A stretch of DNA of 64,000 nucleotides from DATFDN01 sp963818725 (GCA_963818725.1 CAWFTU010000014.1:744001-808000); one strand, 5' to 3'; positions 16,530 through 26,094 are shown, counted from the first letter of the stretch. The notes: a model not told the origin generated them from the sequence alone. Numbers and translations: made by a program.

Positions 16530-16997
16530 ATGGGCCGCACCGTGATTTCAGTCTCCGCCGCGCTGGCCCTCCTCGCTCCATTTGCCGCGCCCGTGCAGGC
16601 CCAGCAAACCGCTATGCCACATGCGTTCCTGTTTGGCGCCTGGACCGGTGGCTTGGTCCCCCCGCCCTCCACGGTGACGGCCCAGGGATGCCTGGCCCAG
16701 CCCACGGTGATCTTCACGCGGGACGTTGTCATGCGCGCCACGCTGACCGATGTGTTGTACGTGCAGCGCGCGATCGAGACGGCGCGCGGCACCGGCAATG
16801 GCATCGACGTCCGGTTCGTTCCCCAGCCGGGCGCGCAGCCAGCGCCCGGCGGGCTGGGGCTCGGGGGGGCGAGCAGCACGGGATTTGGCTGTGCCGAGGC
16901 CGACGTGCTGCACGTCCAGCGCATCTCCGCCAACGAGATCAGCTTTCCCGGGTGCCGGGATTTCCCCTTCCCGCTCGTGCGCTGTCCCGCCGGCTGA
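16530..16997 (+). CDS. exported hypothetical protein, 155 aa
   Basis: The ATG at 16530 has GAGGAG 6 bases upstream. A signal peptide (TVISVSAALALLAPFAAPVQA, cleavage after AQA near residue 24) precedes a mature part with four Cys residues (GCLAQP, FGCAEAD, PGCRDF, VRCPAG) that could form two disulfides. A Pro/Gly-rich linker lies near residues 100-120. I recognise no family. It lies divergent to mop, and 32 bases upstream of the TPP enzyme on the same strand. Confidence 0.65.
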   Translation: MGRTVISVSAALALLAPFAAPVQAQQTAMPHAFLFGAWTGGLVPPPSTVTAQGCLAQPTVIFTRDVVMRATLTDVLYVQRAIETARGTGNGIDVRFVPQPGAQPAPGGLGLGGASSTGFGCAEADVLHVQRISANEISFPGCRDFPFPLVRCPAG

Positions 16998-17029
16998 GCG
17001 CCGCGCCAAGAACGATCGAGGAGACGTCC

Positions 17030-18707
17030 ATGCCGCGCACCGTTGCCCGCTTGCTTGCCGAAAGCCTCGAGGCGCACGGGGTCGATCAGATTCTACTGCG
17101 TTCCCGGTGAGAGCTATATCGGGCTGACCAACGCGCTGGTCGAAACCAACAGCATCCGGCTGGTGGTCTGCCGACACGAGGGCGGTGCCGGGTTCATGGC
17201 GGTGGCGGATGGCAGGCTGCGCCCGCGCGCGGGCGTCTGCATGGTCTCGCGCGGCCCCGGTCTCTCCAACGCGATGGTCTCGCTGCACTCGGCCTATCAC
17301 GACGCCACGCCGATGGTGATGCTGATCGGCCAGGTGGAACGCGCCGACTTCGGGCGGCAGGCGCTTCAGGAACAGAACTACGCGGTGCTGCTGGCCGACA
17401 TCACCAAGGCGGTGATCGAGGTCAACGAGCCAGTCCAGGCGTCCGAGGCGATCGCGCGCGCCTTTCACCTGGCCGAATCCGGCACGCCCGGCCCGGTCGC
17501 CGTCGTGCTGCCCGAGGACATCTTCGAGGAGCCGACCGAGGCGGCGCTGGACCAGCCGCGCCCGCGCGCCCTGGCCGCCCCCCGCCAGCAGGACCTGGAT
17601 CGGCTCGCCGATATGCTCGCCCGCGCCGAGCGTCCGCTCCTCCTGGTCGGCGGCGCGCTGGCCGCCGACCACCTGCATGACCCGGCGGCGACCGAGGAGC
17701 TTCGGCACCTTGCGGAAAGCTGGGTGCTGCCGGTCAGTCCCACCCATCGCCGCCCGCAGCTCTTCGACTCGCGACACCCGAACTATGGCGGCTACATGGG
17801 CATACGCGTCGCGCCCAAGCTGATTGCCGAGATGCAGAGGGCCGACCTGCTCGTGGCCTTGGGCGAGCGGATGACGGACACGGTGAGCCAATCCTATCGC
17901 TTCCCCACGGCGCCGCAGCCCCAGCTTCCGTTCGTGCATGTCTGGCCGGACGCCGACGAAATCGGACGGGTCTGGCGGGTCGATCTCGGGATCGCCTGCG
18001 CCCCCCAGGAAGTCATCAAGGGACTGCTCGCCCGCGGAGCGCCCGTAGGGGCGGAAGGGCGGCGCGGCTGGGTCAGCTCCCTGCACGCGCTGCATCGCGC
18101 GCAGATGGAGCCGTGCTGGGAGCCGGCTCCCGACGGGGTCAATTTCGCCGCCGTGGCCTGCGCGGTGAACCGGCATTTAGCGCCGGACGCGGCGATCACG
18201 TCGGACGCCGGCAATTTCGGCAGTTTCATCCACCGTTATATCGACTTCCGGCCGGGACAGATGTTCCTGTCCTCGGTGGTTGGCGCCATGGGCTCGGGCG
18301 TGCCGATGGCGGTGGCGGCCGGGCTGCGACGGCCAGGGCGGCAAGTGGTGGCCTTCGTCGGCGACGGCGGGGCGCTGATGATGGGCAACGAGATCGCCAC
18401 TGCTTGTCAGTACGGCGCCAACCCGATCATGATCATCTCGGACAATCGCTGCTACGGCACGATCACGATGCATCACCACGTCCGCTATCCGGGCCGGCCG
18501 TTCGAGCTGGCGACGGGGCTGAAGAACCCGGACTTCGCCGCCTGGGGACGATCTTTCGGCGCCGAGGGCATCACGATCCGCACCGAGGAGGAGGTCGCCG
18601 ACAGAATCGCGCGTGCCTTCGCGGTCAAGGCCCGCCCGGTGGTGGTGCACGTTCACAGTTCGGCGGTGCAAATGAGTGCGTGGCGCCGGTATGCGCCGCC
18701 TCAGTAG
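17030..18707 (+). pseudogene. thiamine-pyrophosphate enzyme (acetolactate synthase-like), N-terminal frameshift
   Basis: The ATG at 17030 (GAGGAG upstream) begins MPRTVARLLAESLEAHGVDQ and then runs out of frame at about 17088. The rest continues as FYCVPGESYIGL to 18707. Deleting one T (GATTCT to GATCT) joins the parts into 558 residues. Features are the catalytic-Glu segment CRHEGGAGFMAVADG (near 45), the central nucleotide-like domain, and the TPP motif GDGGALMMG ... IISDN near 440-468, where the usual NN is DN. It belongs to the broad ALS/benzoylformate decarboxylase/oxalyl-CoA decarboxylase superfamily; the substrate is unknown. No small regulatory subunit lies next to it, so a biosynthetic IlvB role is unlikely. 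Confidence 0.8.
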
Positions 18708-18792
18708 GGGGCAAAAGGTTCGAGTTTGTGGCAAAAATGGCTCATGTCGCGGTGCAGTGTTGCATGTTTGCCCAGTTCGCGAGCCTGTGATT

Positions 18793-18820
18793 TTGAGTTG
18801 CCGTTATGGCCATTCACAAT
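18793..18820 (+). promoter_or_regulatory. possible promoter of the lipoprotein gene
   Basis: TTGAGT and CACAAT are 16 bases apart in the AT-richest part of the 207-bp gap before 18915. Nothing else recognisable was seen in that gap. Confidence 0.3.
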
Positions 18821-18914
18821 CCGGTTGCGCCCGCAGCTCCCGGCGTCACACAGTCGCTTCCACAAGCAATGCCTGCGACCGGTTACGCAGGGCGCTCGAG
18901 GGGAGCGACGTCCC

Positions 18915-19520
18915 ATGAACGACAACAGGAGATCACCCGTGATCAAGGCTCGTGACTTCGCTGCCGTGTTAGCACTCGGCGCCCTGGCTGCCCTGCCCGG
19001 CTGTTCCATGTTTGGCGGAGGCAATGAGGCTCAGCCGACCGCCGCCGCCGCCCCTGCCCCGGCGCCCGCACCTGCTCCGGCGCCTGCCCCAGCCACCAGC
19101 AGCGCGGAGGATAATCAAGGGTCTCACAGCACCGTGCGACAGGTTCAGCAGCAATTGAAGCAGAACCACATGTACTCTGGAACGGTTGATGGTGTCTGGG
19201 GACCAAGGACGCGCCGTGGCGTGGTAGCCTTCCAGCACAAGAATAACCTACAAGCGAACGGCGAGCTGGATGACGCGACGTTGCAGGCTATGAACATCTC
19301 ACCGGCCGGCGGTGGCGGGGGCGGTGCTGGCGGCACCGGCGGCGGCGCCATGAACGACACCGGCGGTGGCACCGACATGAGCGGCGGCTCGAGCGGTTCG
19401 ATGAATGGCGGGACGTCGGGCGGCGCCATGGACACCACAGGCGGAGCCGGCGGCGCGGGCGGAGCCGGCGGCAGCGGGTCGGCGAGCGGAACTGGCGGCA
19501 CGGCCGCGCCGGCGCGGTGA
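18915..19520 (+). CDS. peptidoglycan-binding lipoprotein
   Basis: 201 residues; the ATG at 18915 follows GGGGAG. A lipoprotein signal with lipobox ALPGC (Cys near residue 28) is followed by an (Ala-Pro)n spacer (about 45-62), then one PG_binding_1 domain (VRQVQQQLKQNHMYSGTVDG ... RTRRGVVAFQHKNNLQ ... LDDATLQAMN, about 75-130). The tail is low-complexity Gly/Ser/Thr/Met. It is likely anchored in the outer membrane or periplasm and bound to the cell wall through the repeat domain. The long AP-rich and glycine-rich segments are spacers with no predicted fold. Confidence 0.85.
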   Translation: MNDNRRSPVIKARDFAAVLALGALAALPGCSMFGGGNEAQPTAAAAPAPAPAPAPAPAPATSSAEDNQGSHSTVRQVQQQLKQNHMYSGTVDGVWGPRTRRGVVAFQHKNNLQANGELDDATLQAMNISPAGGGGGGAGGTGGGAMNDTGGGTDMSGGSSGSMNGGTSGGAMDTTGGAGGAGGAGGSGSASGTGGTAAPAR

Positions 19521-19886
19521 TTCGGACAGGCGCGGGCGGAAGGTTCTTCGTCTCGCGCCGACCGGTGGCGCCCTCTTCCCCCGCTCGCCGAACGGGGCAA
19601 TAGCATCTGGCTCTACAGGCCGGTTTTCTTGTTCGTCATGGCCGGACAGGCCGTCGCCCCCGGACTTGATCCGGGGGTTGGCCCGGCCATTCCCGTCCCG
19701 AATCACCGCCAGCAAAGACATAGGCGCCTGGGTCCAAACCCCCGAACCCACGCCGGGGCGAGGGCTACCCACGTACGACGATGCGGAGGCGGCCTGACCA
19801 GCCCGTGGCCCTGTTTCCGGGGGAGAGTTGCGCCGGAGACATGCTTGCCCGCTCTGCCTGTTGCGCTCGGAGTGTCGCTAGGCGGG
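19521..19886. other. intergenic region with a REP-like palindrome
   Basis: 366 bases between the lipoprotein gene and nth. Apart from the palindrome at 19638-19690 I see no gene: the ORFs across it have no family motifs and no ribosome binding sites. Confidence 0.5.
19638..19690. repeat. REP-like nested palindrome
   Basis: Outer arms ATGGCCGG (19638-19645) and CCGGCCAT (19683-19690) enclose inner arms CCCCCGGA (19657-19664) and TCCGGGGG (19670-19677) around CTTGA. The pattern is the extragenic palindrome widespread in alphaproteobacteria. It lies downstream of the lipoprotein gene. Confidence 0.65.
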
Positions 19887-20618
19887 TTATGCGCGCGATC
19901 GAGGATTCCGGCCGGATTCGGCGGGCTTTCGCCTAGCCCTTCCTGATCCGGGCGCCGGGTTCTTATCGAGATAGAGGCACCACAGGGCCGCGACGCAGTG
20001 CCAGCATTCCGGCACGCGCGCCTTGCACACATAACGCCCGTGCAGGATCAGCAAATGATGGGCGTTGCGCAGCAGCTCGGGCGGGATGCGCGCCACGAGC
20101 GCATCCTCCACCTCTCGTGGGGTCTTGCCTAGGGCGATCCCCGTACGATTGCCCAGGCGGAAGATGTGGGTGTCCACGGCCATTGTCGACTCGCCGAAGG
20201 CGACGTTGAGGACGACGTTGGCGGTCTTGCGCCCGACCCCCGGAAGCGCCTCCAGCGCGGCGCGGTCGCGGGGCACGTGTCCGCCATGCCGCTCGACCAG
20301 TTGGCGCGAGAGCTCCACCACGTTGCGCGCCTTGCTCTGCCACAGGCCGAGCGTGCGGATGTGGCGGGCGACGCCGTCCGCGCTGAGCCGCACCATCGCC
20401 TCCGGCGTGGGCGCCTCCGCGAACAGGGCGCGGGTGGCCCGGTTGACGGCGGCATCCGTGGTCTGTGCCGAGAGCACGACCGAAATCAGCAACGTGAACG
20501 GGTCGGTGTAGTCCAGTTCGCTGCGCGGGTCGGGCCGCGCACGCGCCAGCGCCTCAAGGAAGTGGCGCACGTCGGCCGTCTTCATCGAGTGGGGCAAGGG
20601 CTGCGCGATTTCGCTCAT
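19887..20618 (-). CDS. nth: endonuclease III
   Basis: DNA glycosylase/AP lyase for oxidised pyrimidines. 243 residues: helix-hairpin-helix LEALPGVGRKTANVV with the catalytic Lys, AVDTHIFRLGNRTG with the catalytic Asp, and the [4Fe-4S] pattern C-x6-C-x2-C-x5-C near residues 206-222 (VCKARVPECWHCVAALWC). The C-terminus extends about 20 residues beyond the cluster with Arg/Pro-rich sequence, slightly longer than usual. The start at 20618 is preceded by a weak site; an ATG 11 codons in (MKTADVRHF) is an alternative. It is divergent from the DUF2244 gene. Confidence 0.93.
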   Translation of the reverse strand: MSEIAQPLPHSMKTADVRHFLEALARARPDPRSELDYTDPFTLLISVVLSAQTTDAAVNRATRALFAEAPTPEAMVRLSADGVARHIRTLGLWQSKARNVVELSRQLVERHGGHVPRDRAALEALPGVGRKTANVVLNVAFGESTMAVDTHIFRLGNRTGIALGKTPREVEDALVARIPPELLRNAHHLLILHGRYVCKARVPECWHCVAALWCLYLDKNPAPGSGRARRKPAESGRNPRSRA

Positions 20619-20745
20619 CGATGGGTTGTCGCGTCGGGACGTCCGCCGGGCAAGAGTGCGGTTCCCGCGAACCCGGAACCATGCGAAGCTGGCGAGCGGA
20701 CGTGGTGCCACAGAGGGGAACGACTTGCCGGACGGCGCAAGCTCG

Positions 20746-21246
20746 ATGGATCGCGTGTTGTTCGAGGCGTTGATTGTCCCGCATCGCAGCCTGTCGCCGC
20801 GTGGCGTGCGGATCGTCATGGCGCTCATGCTTGGCGGTACGGCGGTGATCGCGCTGCGCGTCTGGTTGATCGGCGCCTGGCCGGTGCTGGCCTTCAGCGT
20901 CGTCGAGGTCGGGCTGGCGCTGGGTTTGCTGAAGCTGAATGTCCGCCGGGCGCGCGCCTCGGAACTCGTGCTCCTGACCGAGTACGCGGCATCCGTGACA
21001 CGAACCGACCCCAGCGGGCGCCGGGCCGAGATATCCATCCCGGTGGCTTGGCTCACCGTGGCCCTGGAGGAGATACCGGGCCAGGTTCCGCGGCTGGTGC
21101 TCGTCGCACGCAGCACGCGGGAGGAAATTGCCGCCGCGCTTGGCGAAGCTGACAAGCGCGACTTGGCTGCCGCACTCCGTGCGGCGCTGCGGGGATTGCG
21201 CAACCCGGTCTTCGACAACCCGCAGCTCCGGGACGGCACGGGCTAG
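20746..21246 (+). CDS. DUF2244 membrane protein
   Basis: 166 residues. The opening FEALIVPHRSLSPRGVRIVM is followed by two membrane helices (about 20-40 and 45-63) and a soluble C-terminal part (ELVLLTEYAASVTRTDPSGR ... VPRLVLVARSTREEIAAAL). This is the DUF2244 arrangement; its function is unknown. A TTG at 20725 with GAGGGG 6 bases upstream would add 7 residues and may be the real start. The stop TAG (21244-21246) lies inside the target duplication of the downstream IS4 element. Confidence 0.82.
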   Translation: MDRVLFEALIVPHRSLSPRGVRIVMALMLGGTAVIALRVWLIGAWPVLAFSVVEVGLALGLLKLNVRRARASELVLLTEYAASVTRTDPSGRRAEISIPVAWLTVALEEIPGQVPRLVLVARSTREEIAAALGEADKRDLAAALRAALRGLRNPVFDNPQLRDGTG

Positions 21247-21248
21247 GG

Positions 21249-22708
21249 CCAATACTGTTCACTTTATGATGCGAATGGCCTTGACGTAGTCGATCCGAGT
21301 GACCGGCTGTGGGCTGCGCGGTCGTAACTGATAGTTGCTCATCTTGCGCTTGACCCCACGCGGCACCTGCCTGCCTCGGCTGCTTGCCACGCGCTCCTCC
21401 AGGATCTCGTTCAGCACCGCCTTATGCAGAGCCCGCCTGGCCCGAGGGGGGAAGCGCGGCGAACAGCGGCAGCTTGCGCCGGACCACGCGCACGGCATGC
21501 GAGAAGGAGAGCCGGTCGGGGTCTTCCGCGGCCTGCAGCGCCGCCTCGTGCATCAGCCCGCGCACCGCGAAGTGGGCCAGCAGCAAGCCCCAGAACTCTT
21601 GGCGCGCCAACGCCGAGGTTTTGCTGCGCAGCACGACCCCCGCGCCGCGCAGGTGCGTCTTCAACTCGTCCAAGGCGCCTTCGATTTCCCAGCGCTCATG
21701 GTAGAGGGCGGCCAGGGCCGCGGCGGGCGCCTGCGCCGGATCCAGGATCGTGGTCACCAGCCGATACAGCGGCTCAGCCTCGGCGACGCCCTCCAGTCGA
21801 TACTCGACCACGCGCACCCGGATGCCGTTGCTCCCGTGTCGCCGGTTCTTGTCGCTGGGATAGATCGTCGTCAGGTAGGACCCGTCGGCCAGCACGCTTG
21901 TGCGCGGCAGCCGCAGATTGTGCTTCACCCGCCAGAGCAGGTCGGCGCCGGTGGCCGCCGCGGCCTGCCAGAGCGCGTGTCCAAAAAATTGTCGGTCGGC
22001 CAGGCACAGCATGCCGGGCCGAAGTGCCGCCAGCACCACACAGGCCAGCGTCGTCTCGCCATCCGCGCACCGGCCGAGGCGGGCGCCGAACAGCACGTGC
22101 GTGCCGTTCTCCACCAGGGCCACAAAACGGAGCTGCGGGAACGCGCTCTCGCCGCGGCTCGCACCCGGACACCCGAAGCTGGCGCGGTTCTCCTCAGTGT
22201 CGGCCACATCCAGGCAGGACCCGTCCAGGCTGACCAGCCGCCACGCCCGATACCACGCCCCCTTGGTGGCGCGCGCCGCGATCGGCTGCACCACCTGCTC
22301 ATAAAGCCTCTGCAGCGGCGCCTCGCCCAGCCGGGTGCGAGCCTGTGAGATGCCGCTCCGGCCTGCCACCTTGACCGCCTCAGTGCCCCAGAGCCAGCGC
22401 AGACCCTCCAGCAGGCAGCGCAACACCTCCCGCGTGCTGGAGCCCATGTAGAGCGCCAGGGCGATCGCGTAGTAAACCATCACCTGCGCCGGCAGGTCGC
22501 GCTCCCGCTCGCTCGCCGTGCCGGTCTCGGCCAGAATCTGCCGTACCCGTTCGGGCGGGAACGCCTTGGCAATCACGCCGAGGCTGATGTGGTCGCTGAG
22601 ACGAACGCCGGCCGGCAGGCCGGCAGGAGCACCGGCCATCGCTGCCGCCCCCCGGACAATCCCAGCCAGCAGCATATGCCGCCTACCCGTTTATCTGAAC
22701 AGTATTGG
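21249..22708 (-). mobile_element. IS4-family insertion sequence
   Basis: The ends are CCAATACTGTTCA at 21249 and the inverse TGAACAGTATTGG ending at 22708. GGCTAGGG is duplicated at 21241-21248 and 22709-22716. At 1460 bp it carries one transposase gene. The insertion is at the stop codon of the DUF2244 gene; because the duplicated target contains TAG, that gene keeps its stop. Confidence 0.92.
21259..22675 (-). pseudogene. IS4-family transposase with a C-terminal frameshift
   Basis: An N-terminal IS4 domain (RLSDHISLGVIAKAFPPERV) is followed by the DDE core with LVSLDGSCLDVADTEENRA, CLADRQFFGH and the family signature YHERWEIEGALDELK (Y-x2-R-x3-E-x6-K). The frame stops at 21422 (...SGQAGSA). 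The normal ending LHKAVLNEILEERV ... KRKMSNYQL continues in another frame to 21259. Removing one G (one C on the plus strand) at about 21431-21433 restores 471 residues. Confidence 0.88.
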
Positions 22709-22770
22709 GGCTAGGGCGGACTCGGTTCAGGTCGAAGCGAACAGCTCAGCCTGCTCCGAAGCGCTCTGAT

Positions 22771-23034
22771 TCAGGAGCGCGGCTTTCCCTCTCCCGGACC
22801 GGTCTCGCCAGAGCGCAGGAAGGTTTCCATCATCCTTTGCATCTGTTGGGCGCCTTGCGGCAGCATGGTCAGCCACTGACCCAGCACTCGCTCCGGCGAC
22901 CAGGTCGCCATCGTCTCGCGCATGCGCCGCTCCAGATCCGCCATCAGCGTTGCCTGGATCGGGCGCAGGTCGGGCAGCCCGAGAAAGGCGCGCGCCTCTT
23001 CGGCGCTGCAATCCACGTCCAACTTGATCTTCAT
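22771..23034 (-). CDS. DUF6489 family protein
   Basis: 87 residues beginning MKIKLDVDCSAEEARAFLGLPDL, the characteristic opening of the DUF6489 family known mainly from alphaproteobacteria. The remainder is helical with MLPQGAQQMQRMMETFL and a basic tail. There are no membrane segments. Function is unknown. A palindrome-free 60-base gap separates it from the XRE gene on the same strand, so co-transcription is possible. Confidence 0.8.
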   Translation of the reverse strand: MKIKLDVDCSAEEARAFLGLPDLRPIQATLMADLERRMRETMATWSPERVLGQWLTMLPQGAQQMQRMMETFLRSGETGPGEGKPRS

Positions 23035-23094
23035 TCCTGGAAGGCCTCACTCGCGCCGAAAGATTGACAGGCGCCTTAGCTAGGCTTCCCGCTG

Positions 23095-23562
23095 CTAACC
23101 TTCCACCCGCGCCATCGCCTTAATGAGCTCGAAAAGCCTCTTGCGCTGGTTGGGATCGGCAATCCGGTAATAGGCGCGCACCAGCTCCAACGTCTCCCGC
23201 CGCGTCATGGTGTCGTCGGCGATAGTCTCTGGCGTGGCGGCCGTGCTGGTGGGACGACGGGCGGCGTGGCCGGCCAAGCCATCTGGCATGTCGTCGAAAA
23301 AGAAGCTGATCGGCACATCCAGAACGCGGGCAAGATCGAACAGCCGCGAGGCGCCGACCCGGTTGACCCCGCGTTCGTATTTCTGGATCTGCTGGAAGGT
23401 CAGGCCGAGCTGGTCGCCAAGCCGTTCCTGCGACATGCCAAGCAAGGTCCGGCGCAGCCGGATGCGCGAGCCAACGTGGACATCAATGGGGCTCGGTCGG
23501 CCCTCCCGCTCATTCGGATCGGGTCCAGGGTTGGAGGCATCCCGGTCCGCGTCGTCCAGCAT
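23095..23562 (-). CDS. XRE-family transcriptional regulator
   Basis: 155 residues. An HTH_3 domain at about 28-85 (VGSRIRLRRTLLGMSQERLGDQLGLTFQQIQKYERG, then RVGASRLFDLARVLDVPISFFFD) is followed by a linker and a short C-terminal helical part (TLELVRAYYRIADPNQRKRLFEL). This layout is common among alphaproteobacterial regulators of the cell cycle and stress. A near-consensus promoter lies 60-95 bases upstream with a duplicated motif that could be its own operator. Confidence 0.88.
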   Translation of the reverse strand: MLDDADRDASNPGPDPNEREGRPSPIDVHVGSRIRLRRTLLGMSQERLGDQLGLTFQQIQKYERGVNRVGASRLFDLARVLDVPISFFFDDMPDGLAGHAARRPTSTAATPETIADDTMTRRETLELVRAYYRIADPNQRKRLFELIKAMARVEG

Positions 23563-23628
23563 CGGTGTTCCCCAGTCCTCTCACGAGCACGCATCAGGAG
23601 GCGTGCGCGACGCTCAATATACTTCAAA

Positions 23629-23657
23629 ATTGTAAACCCACAACCAAGAATTGTCAA
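23629..23657 (-). promoter_or_regulatory. near-consensus sigma-70 promoter of the XRE gene
   Basis: On the minus strand TTGACA (23657-23652), 17 bases, TACAAT (23634-23629). The two elements sit in near-identical decamers GTTGACAATT and GTTTACAATT, 21 bp apart (two helical turns). A dimeric regulator could bind both and block the promoter. Confidence 0.7.
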
Positions 23658-23705
23658 CGCGCTTCATGTCAGGGGCAATTTCTGTATCGGGAACAGAGAT
23701 TCTTC

Positions 23706-25253
23706 TTACCGGGTGGGCCGCCTCCGCCGTCCGGCCAGGCCGATCACCGTCGCCAGTGCGCCGAGGCCGAGCGGGATTGACAGCCCAAGGCGAGCGTAGG
23801 GTGTCGGCGGCAGAGGACCAGGGAGTCCAACGACCACCACGCCCGCCTGGTCAAGCCCGATGCGCGCCAACTCGTGGCCACGCGCATCGATCGCGGCGGT
23901 GATCCCGGTATTGGCCGCCCGCAAGACCGGCAGGCCCTCCTCCACCGCGCGCAACCGCACGGCGGCAAGGTGCTGGCGCGGGCCGGTCGAGTTGCCGAAC
24001 CAGGCGTCATTCGTGATGTTGGCGATCCAATCCGGCCGCGTCGCCTCGTCCACCACTTGCGCGGAGAAAATCGCCTCATAGCAGATCAGTGGAGAGAAGG
24101 GCGGCAGTCCCGGCACACGCAAGGTCATTGGCCCAGGGCCACCGGCGAATCCGCCACCGGGAACGATCTGGATCGGAAGCGGGAACCAGGTGGGCTGGTA
24201 TTCCCCAAAGGGCACGAGGTGCCACTTGTCATAGGCCCCCTCGATGGTGCCGTCCGGCCCCAGCGCGTACAGCGTGTTGCGGGGCTTGCCCCTGGAGTCG
24301 AATCGCACGGAGCCGACCAGCGCCGGACTGCCCCCCCCCGCCTCGGCGATCGCCTCGCGCGCGAGCGGCTCCTCCCCCAGCAGGTACGGGCTCGCCGTCT
24401 CGGGCCAGATCTCCACCCTGCGCCCAGGACCGGCTTGCCTGACTCCATCGGCGGTGAGTTCGAGGTAGCGCGCGAAGATGCCGCGCGCGAGGGCTGGGCT
24501 CCATTTCTGGCCCTCGGCGATATCGCCCTGCACCAGCACGGCGGTGACGCCGGACGCCGGCGGCGGGGGCGCGGCGGTGCGGACCAGCCCAAACCCGATC
24601 CAGGCGCCGAGCAGCGCGGCGCCAGCGGCGCGAAAGCCCCAGCCGAGCAGCGGCAGTCCAGCCAGCAGCACGGTCGCCAAGGTCAGCCCGTGGACACCCA
24701 CCAGCGCCGCCGCCTGGATCATCACATCCCCTGCAGCGCCCGGCAGTTCCCAGACGCTGCCCAGCGGGTTCCAGGGAAAGCCGGTGCCGATGAACTGCCG
24801 CGCGAGATCGCCGAGCACCCACCCTCCGCCCAGTGCCACGAGGCGCCACCATCCCGCCGGCGCGAGGCGGGCAATGAGGGCGGCGAAGCCGACGAACAGG
24901 GCGAGCGTCGCCGCCAGGGCGGGCACCGCGAGGGGAACGCACCACCAGAAGCGCGCGGCCTCGACCATGATGGCTTCAGTGATCCAGTAAAGGCCGACGA
25001 GGTTCAGGCCGAAGCCGAACCACCAGCCGCGCCGTGCCGCGACCCAGGGACCACGCGCGCCATCGATCAGCAGCACGAGCGCCGGGACAGCGAGCAAGAG
25101 CGCGGGAAGCACGTACAGCGGCGGAAGCGCGAACGCCCCCAACAGCCCGGCGCAAAGCGCGGTCAGATCGGCCCGCCAGCCGCGCAGCGACGCGATCAGG
25201 CGCGCAATCCGTTCGGCGCGCGGCCGCGCCGCGGGAAACCCGGCCCCGGTCAC
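23706..25253 (-). CDS. lnt: apolipoprotein N-acyltransferase
   Basis: Adds the third acyl chain to lipoproteins in the inner membrane. GTG start at 25253, 4 bases after the olsB stop; 515 residues, normal length. Several membrane helices occupy about 1-215 and a nitrilase domain the remainder, with catalytic Glu (IWPETASPYLL), Lys (YDKWHLVPFGEY) and Cys (SPLICYEAIF). WIANITNDAWFG is conserved. A last helix precedes a basic C-terminus. The longer upstream frame overlaps olsB and lacks Lnt similarity, so it was not used. Probably translationally coupled to olsB, giving an envelope-lipid operon. Confidence 0.94.
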   Translation of the reverse strand: MTGAGFPAARPRAERIARLIASLRGWRADLTALCAGLLGAFALPPLYVLPALLLAVPALVLLIDGARGPWVAARRGWWFGFGLNLVGLYWITEAIMVEAARFWWCVPLAVPALAATLALFVGFAALIARLAPAGWWRLVALGGGWVLGDLARQFIGTGFPWNPLGSVWELPGAAGDVMIQAAALVGVHGLTLATVLLAGLPLLGWGFRAAGAALLGAWIGFGLVRTAAPPPPASGVTAVLVQGDIAEGQKWSPALARGIFARYLELTADGVRQAGPGRRVEIWPETASPYLLGEEPLAREAIAEAGGGSPALVGSVRFDSRGKPRNTLYALGPDGTIEGAYDKWHLVPFGEYQPTWFPLPIQIVPGGGFAGGPGPMTLRVPGLPPFSPLICYEAIFSAQVVDEATRPDWIANITNDAWFGNSTGPRQHLAAVRLRAVEEGLPVLRAANTGITAAIDARGHELARIGLDQAGVVVVGLPGPLPPTPYARLGLSIPLGLGALATVIGLAGRRRRPTR

Positions 25254-25257
25254 GGCG

Positions 25258-26094
25258 TCAGTCGAGCGCCTCTCGGAGCTGACGCTCGTAGTGACGGTAG
25301 TATTTGTCGGTGACGAGATCGGTCTTGACGACAATGGCGACATCGGTGGTGTTGAACTGCTCATCGATCACCGCTCCATCGCCCACGAATCCGCCCAGGC
25401 GGAGATATCCCTTGATGAGCGGCGGCAATTGGGCGAGCGCGCGACGCGGCTCCAGGTCGGAGGCGCGCAGGCGGCGCATCTCGACGAAGCGATGCGGCAG
25501 GGCGCGCGGGCGAAGTCCGGGCGGGGCAAGGTGGTTCTCGTAGAGGTAGGTGAGTTCCGCGCCGGCGGCGTCCGGGTTGGTGCCGGGCAGGCTCGCGCAG
25601 CCGAACATCAGGTCGATCCGATGATAGAAGACATACGCCGCGATTCCGCGCCACAGGAGCTGCATGACGGCGCGATTGCGGTACGCGGCATCGACGCAAG
25701 AGCGCCCGAGCTCGAGAACACGCCCTGGAAACCGCTCGATCAGGCTGATGTCGTACTCGCTCGCCGAGTAGAACCCGCCAAGGGCCGCCGCAGCATCCGG
25801 GCGTATCAGCCGGTAGGTGCCGACAATGCCCTCAGGACCGGACCCAAGGGCGTGATCAACCACCAATAGATGGTCCGCCAGGAAATCGTAGCGGTCGCGA
25901 TCGCGCTGCGCGGCAGCGGCAAGCCGATCGGGGACAGCTCCCATCTCTCCATAGAAGATGCGGAACCGCAGCGCCTGGACGGCATCGATCTCGTCCGGCT
26001 CCGTCGCGAGCCGCACCCCCAGATTGCCCGCCCGCAGTTCGGCGAACACGGGCCGGGGTCCAGGCGGGGCGCTGATCCGATGGGGAACGGTCAC
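25258..26094 (-). CDS. olsB: L-ornithine N-alpha-acyltransferase
   Basis: First step of ornithine-lipid synthesis: transfers a 3-hydroxyacyl group from ACP to ornithine. 278 residues with the GNAT-like core LRFRIFYGEMGAV, GTYRLIRPDAA, FPGRVLELGRSCVDAAYR and the C-terminal LPPLIKGYLRLGGFVGDGAVID, the OlsB pattern (often annotated as hemolysin-like). The start is GTG in a 4-base overlap with the fur-type stop. I see no OlsA partner next to it; the PlsC at 34.5 kb could be OlsA-like but nothing proves it. Confidence 0.87.
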   Translation of the reverse strand: MTVPHRISAPPGPRPVFAELRAGNLGVRLATEPDEIDAVQALRFRIFYGEMGAVPDRLAAAAQRDRDRYDFLADHLLVVDHALGSGPEGIVGTYRLIRPDAAAALGGFYSASEYDISLIERFPGRVLELGRSCVDAAYRNRAVMQLLWRGIAAYVFYHRIDLMFGCASLPGTNPDAAGAELTYLYENHLAPPGLRPRALPHRFVEMRRLRASDLEPRRALAQLPPLIKGYLRLGGFVGDGAVIDEQFNTTDVAIVVKTDLVTDKYYRHYERQLREALD

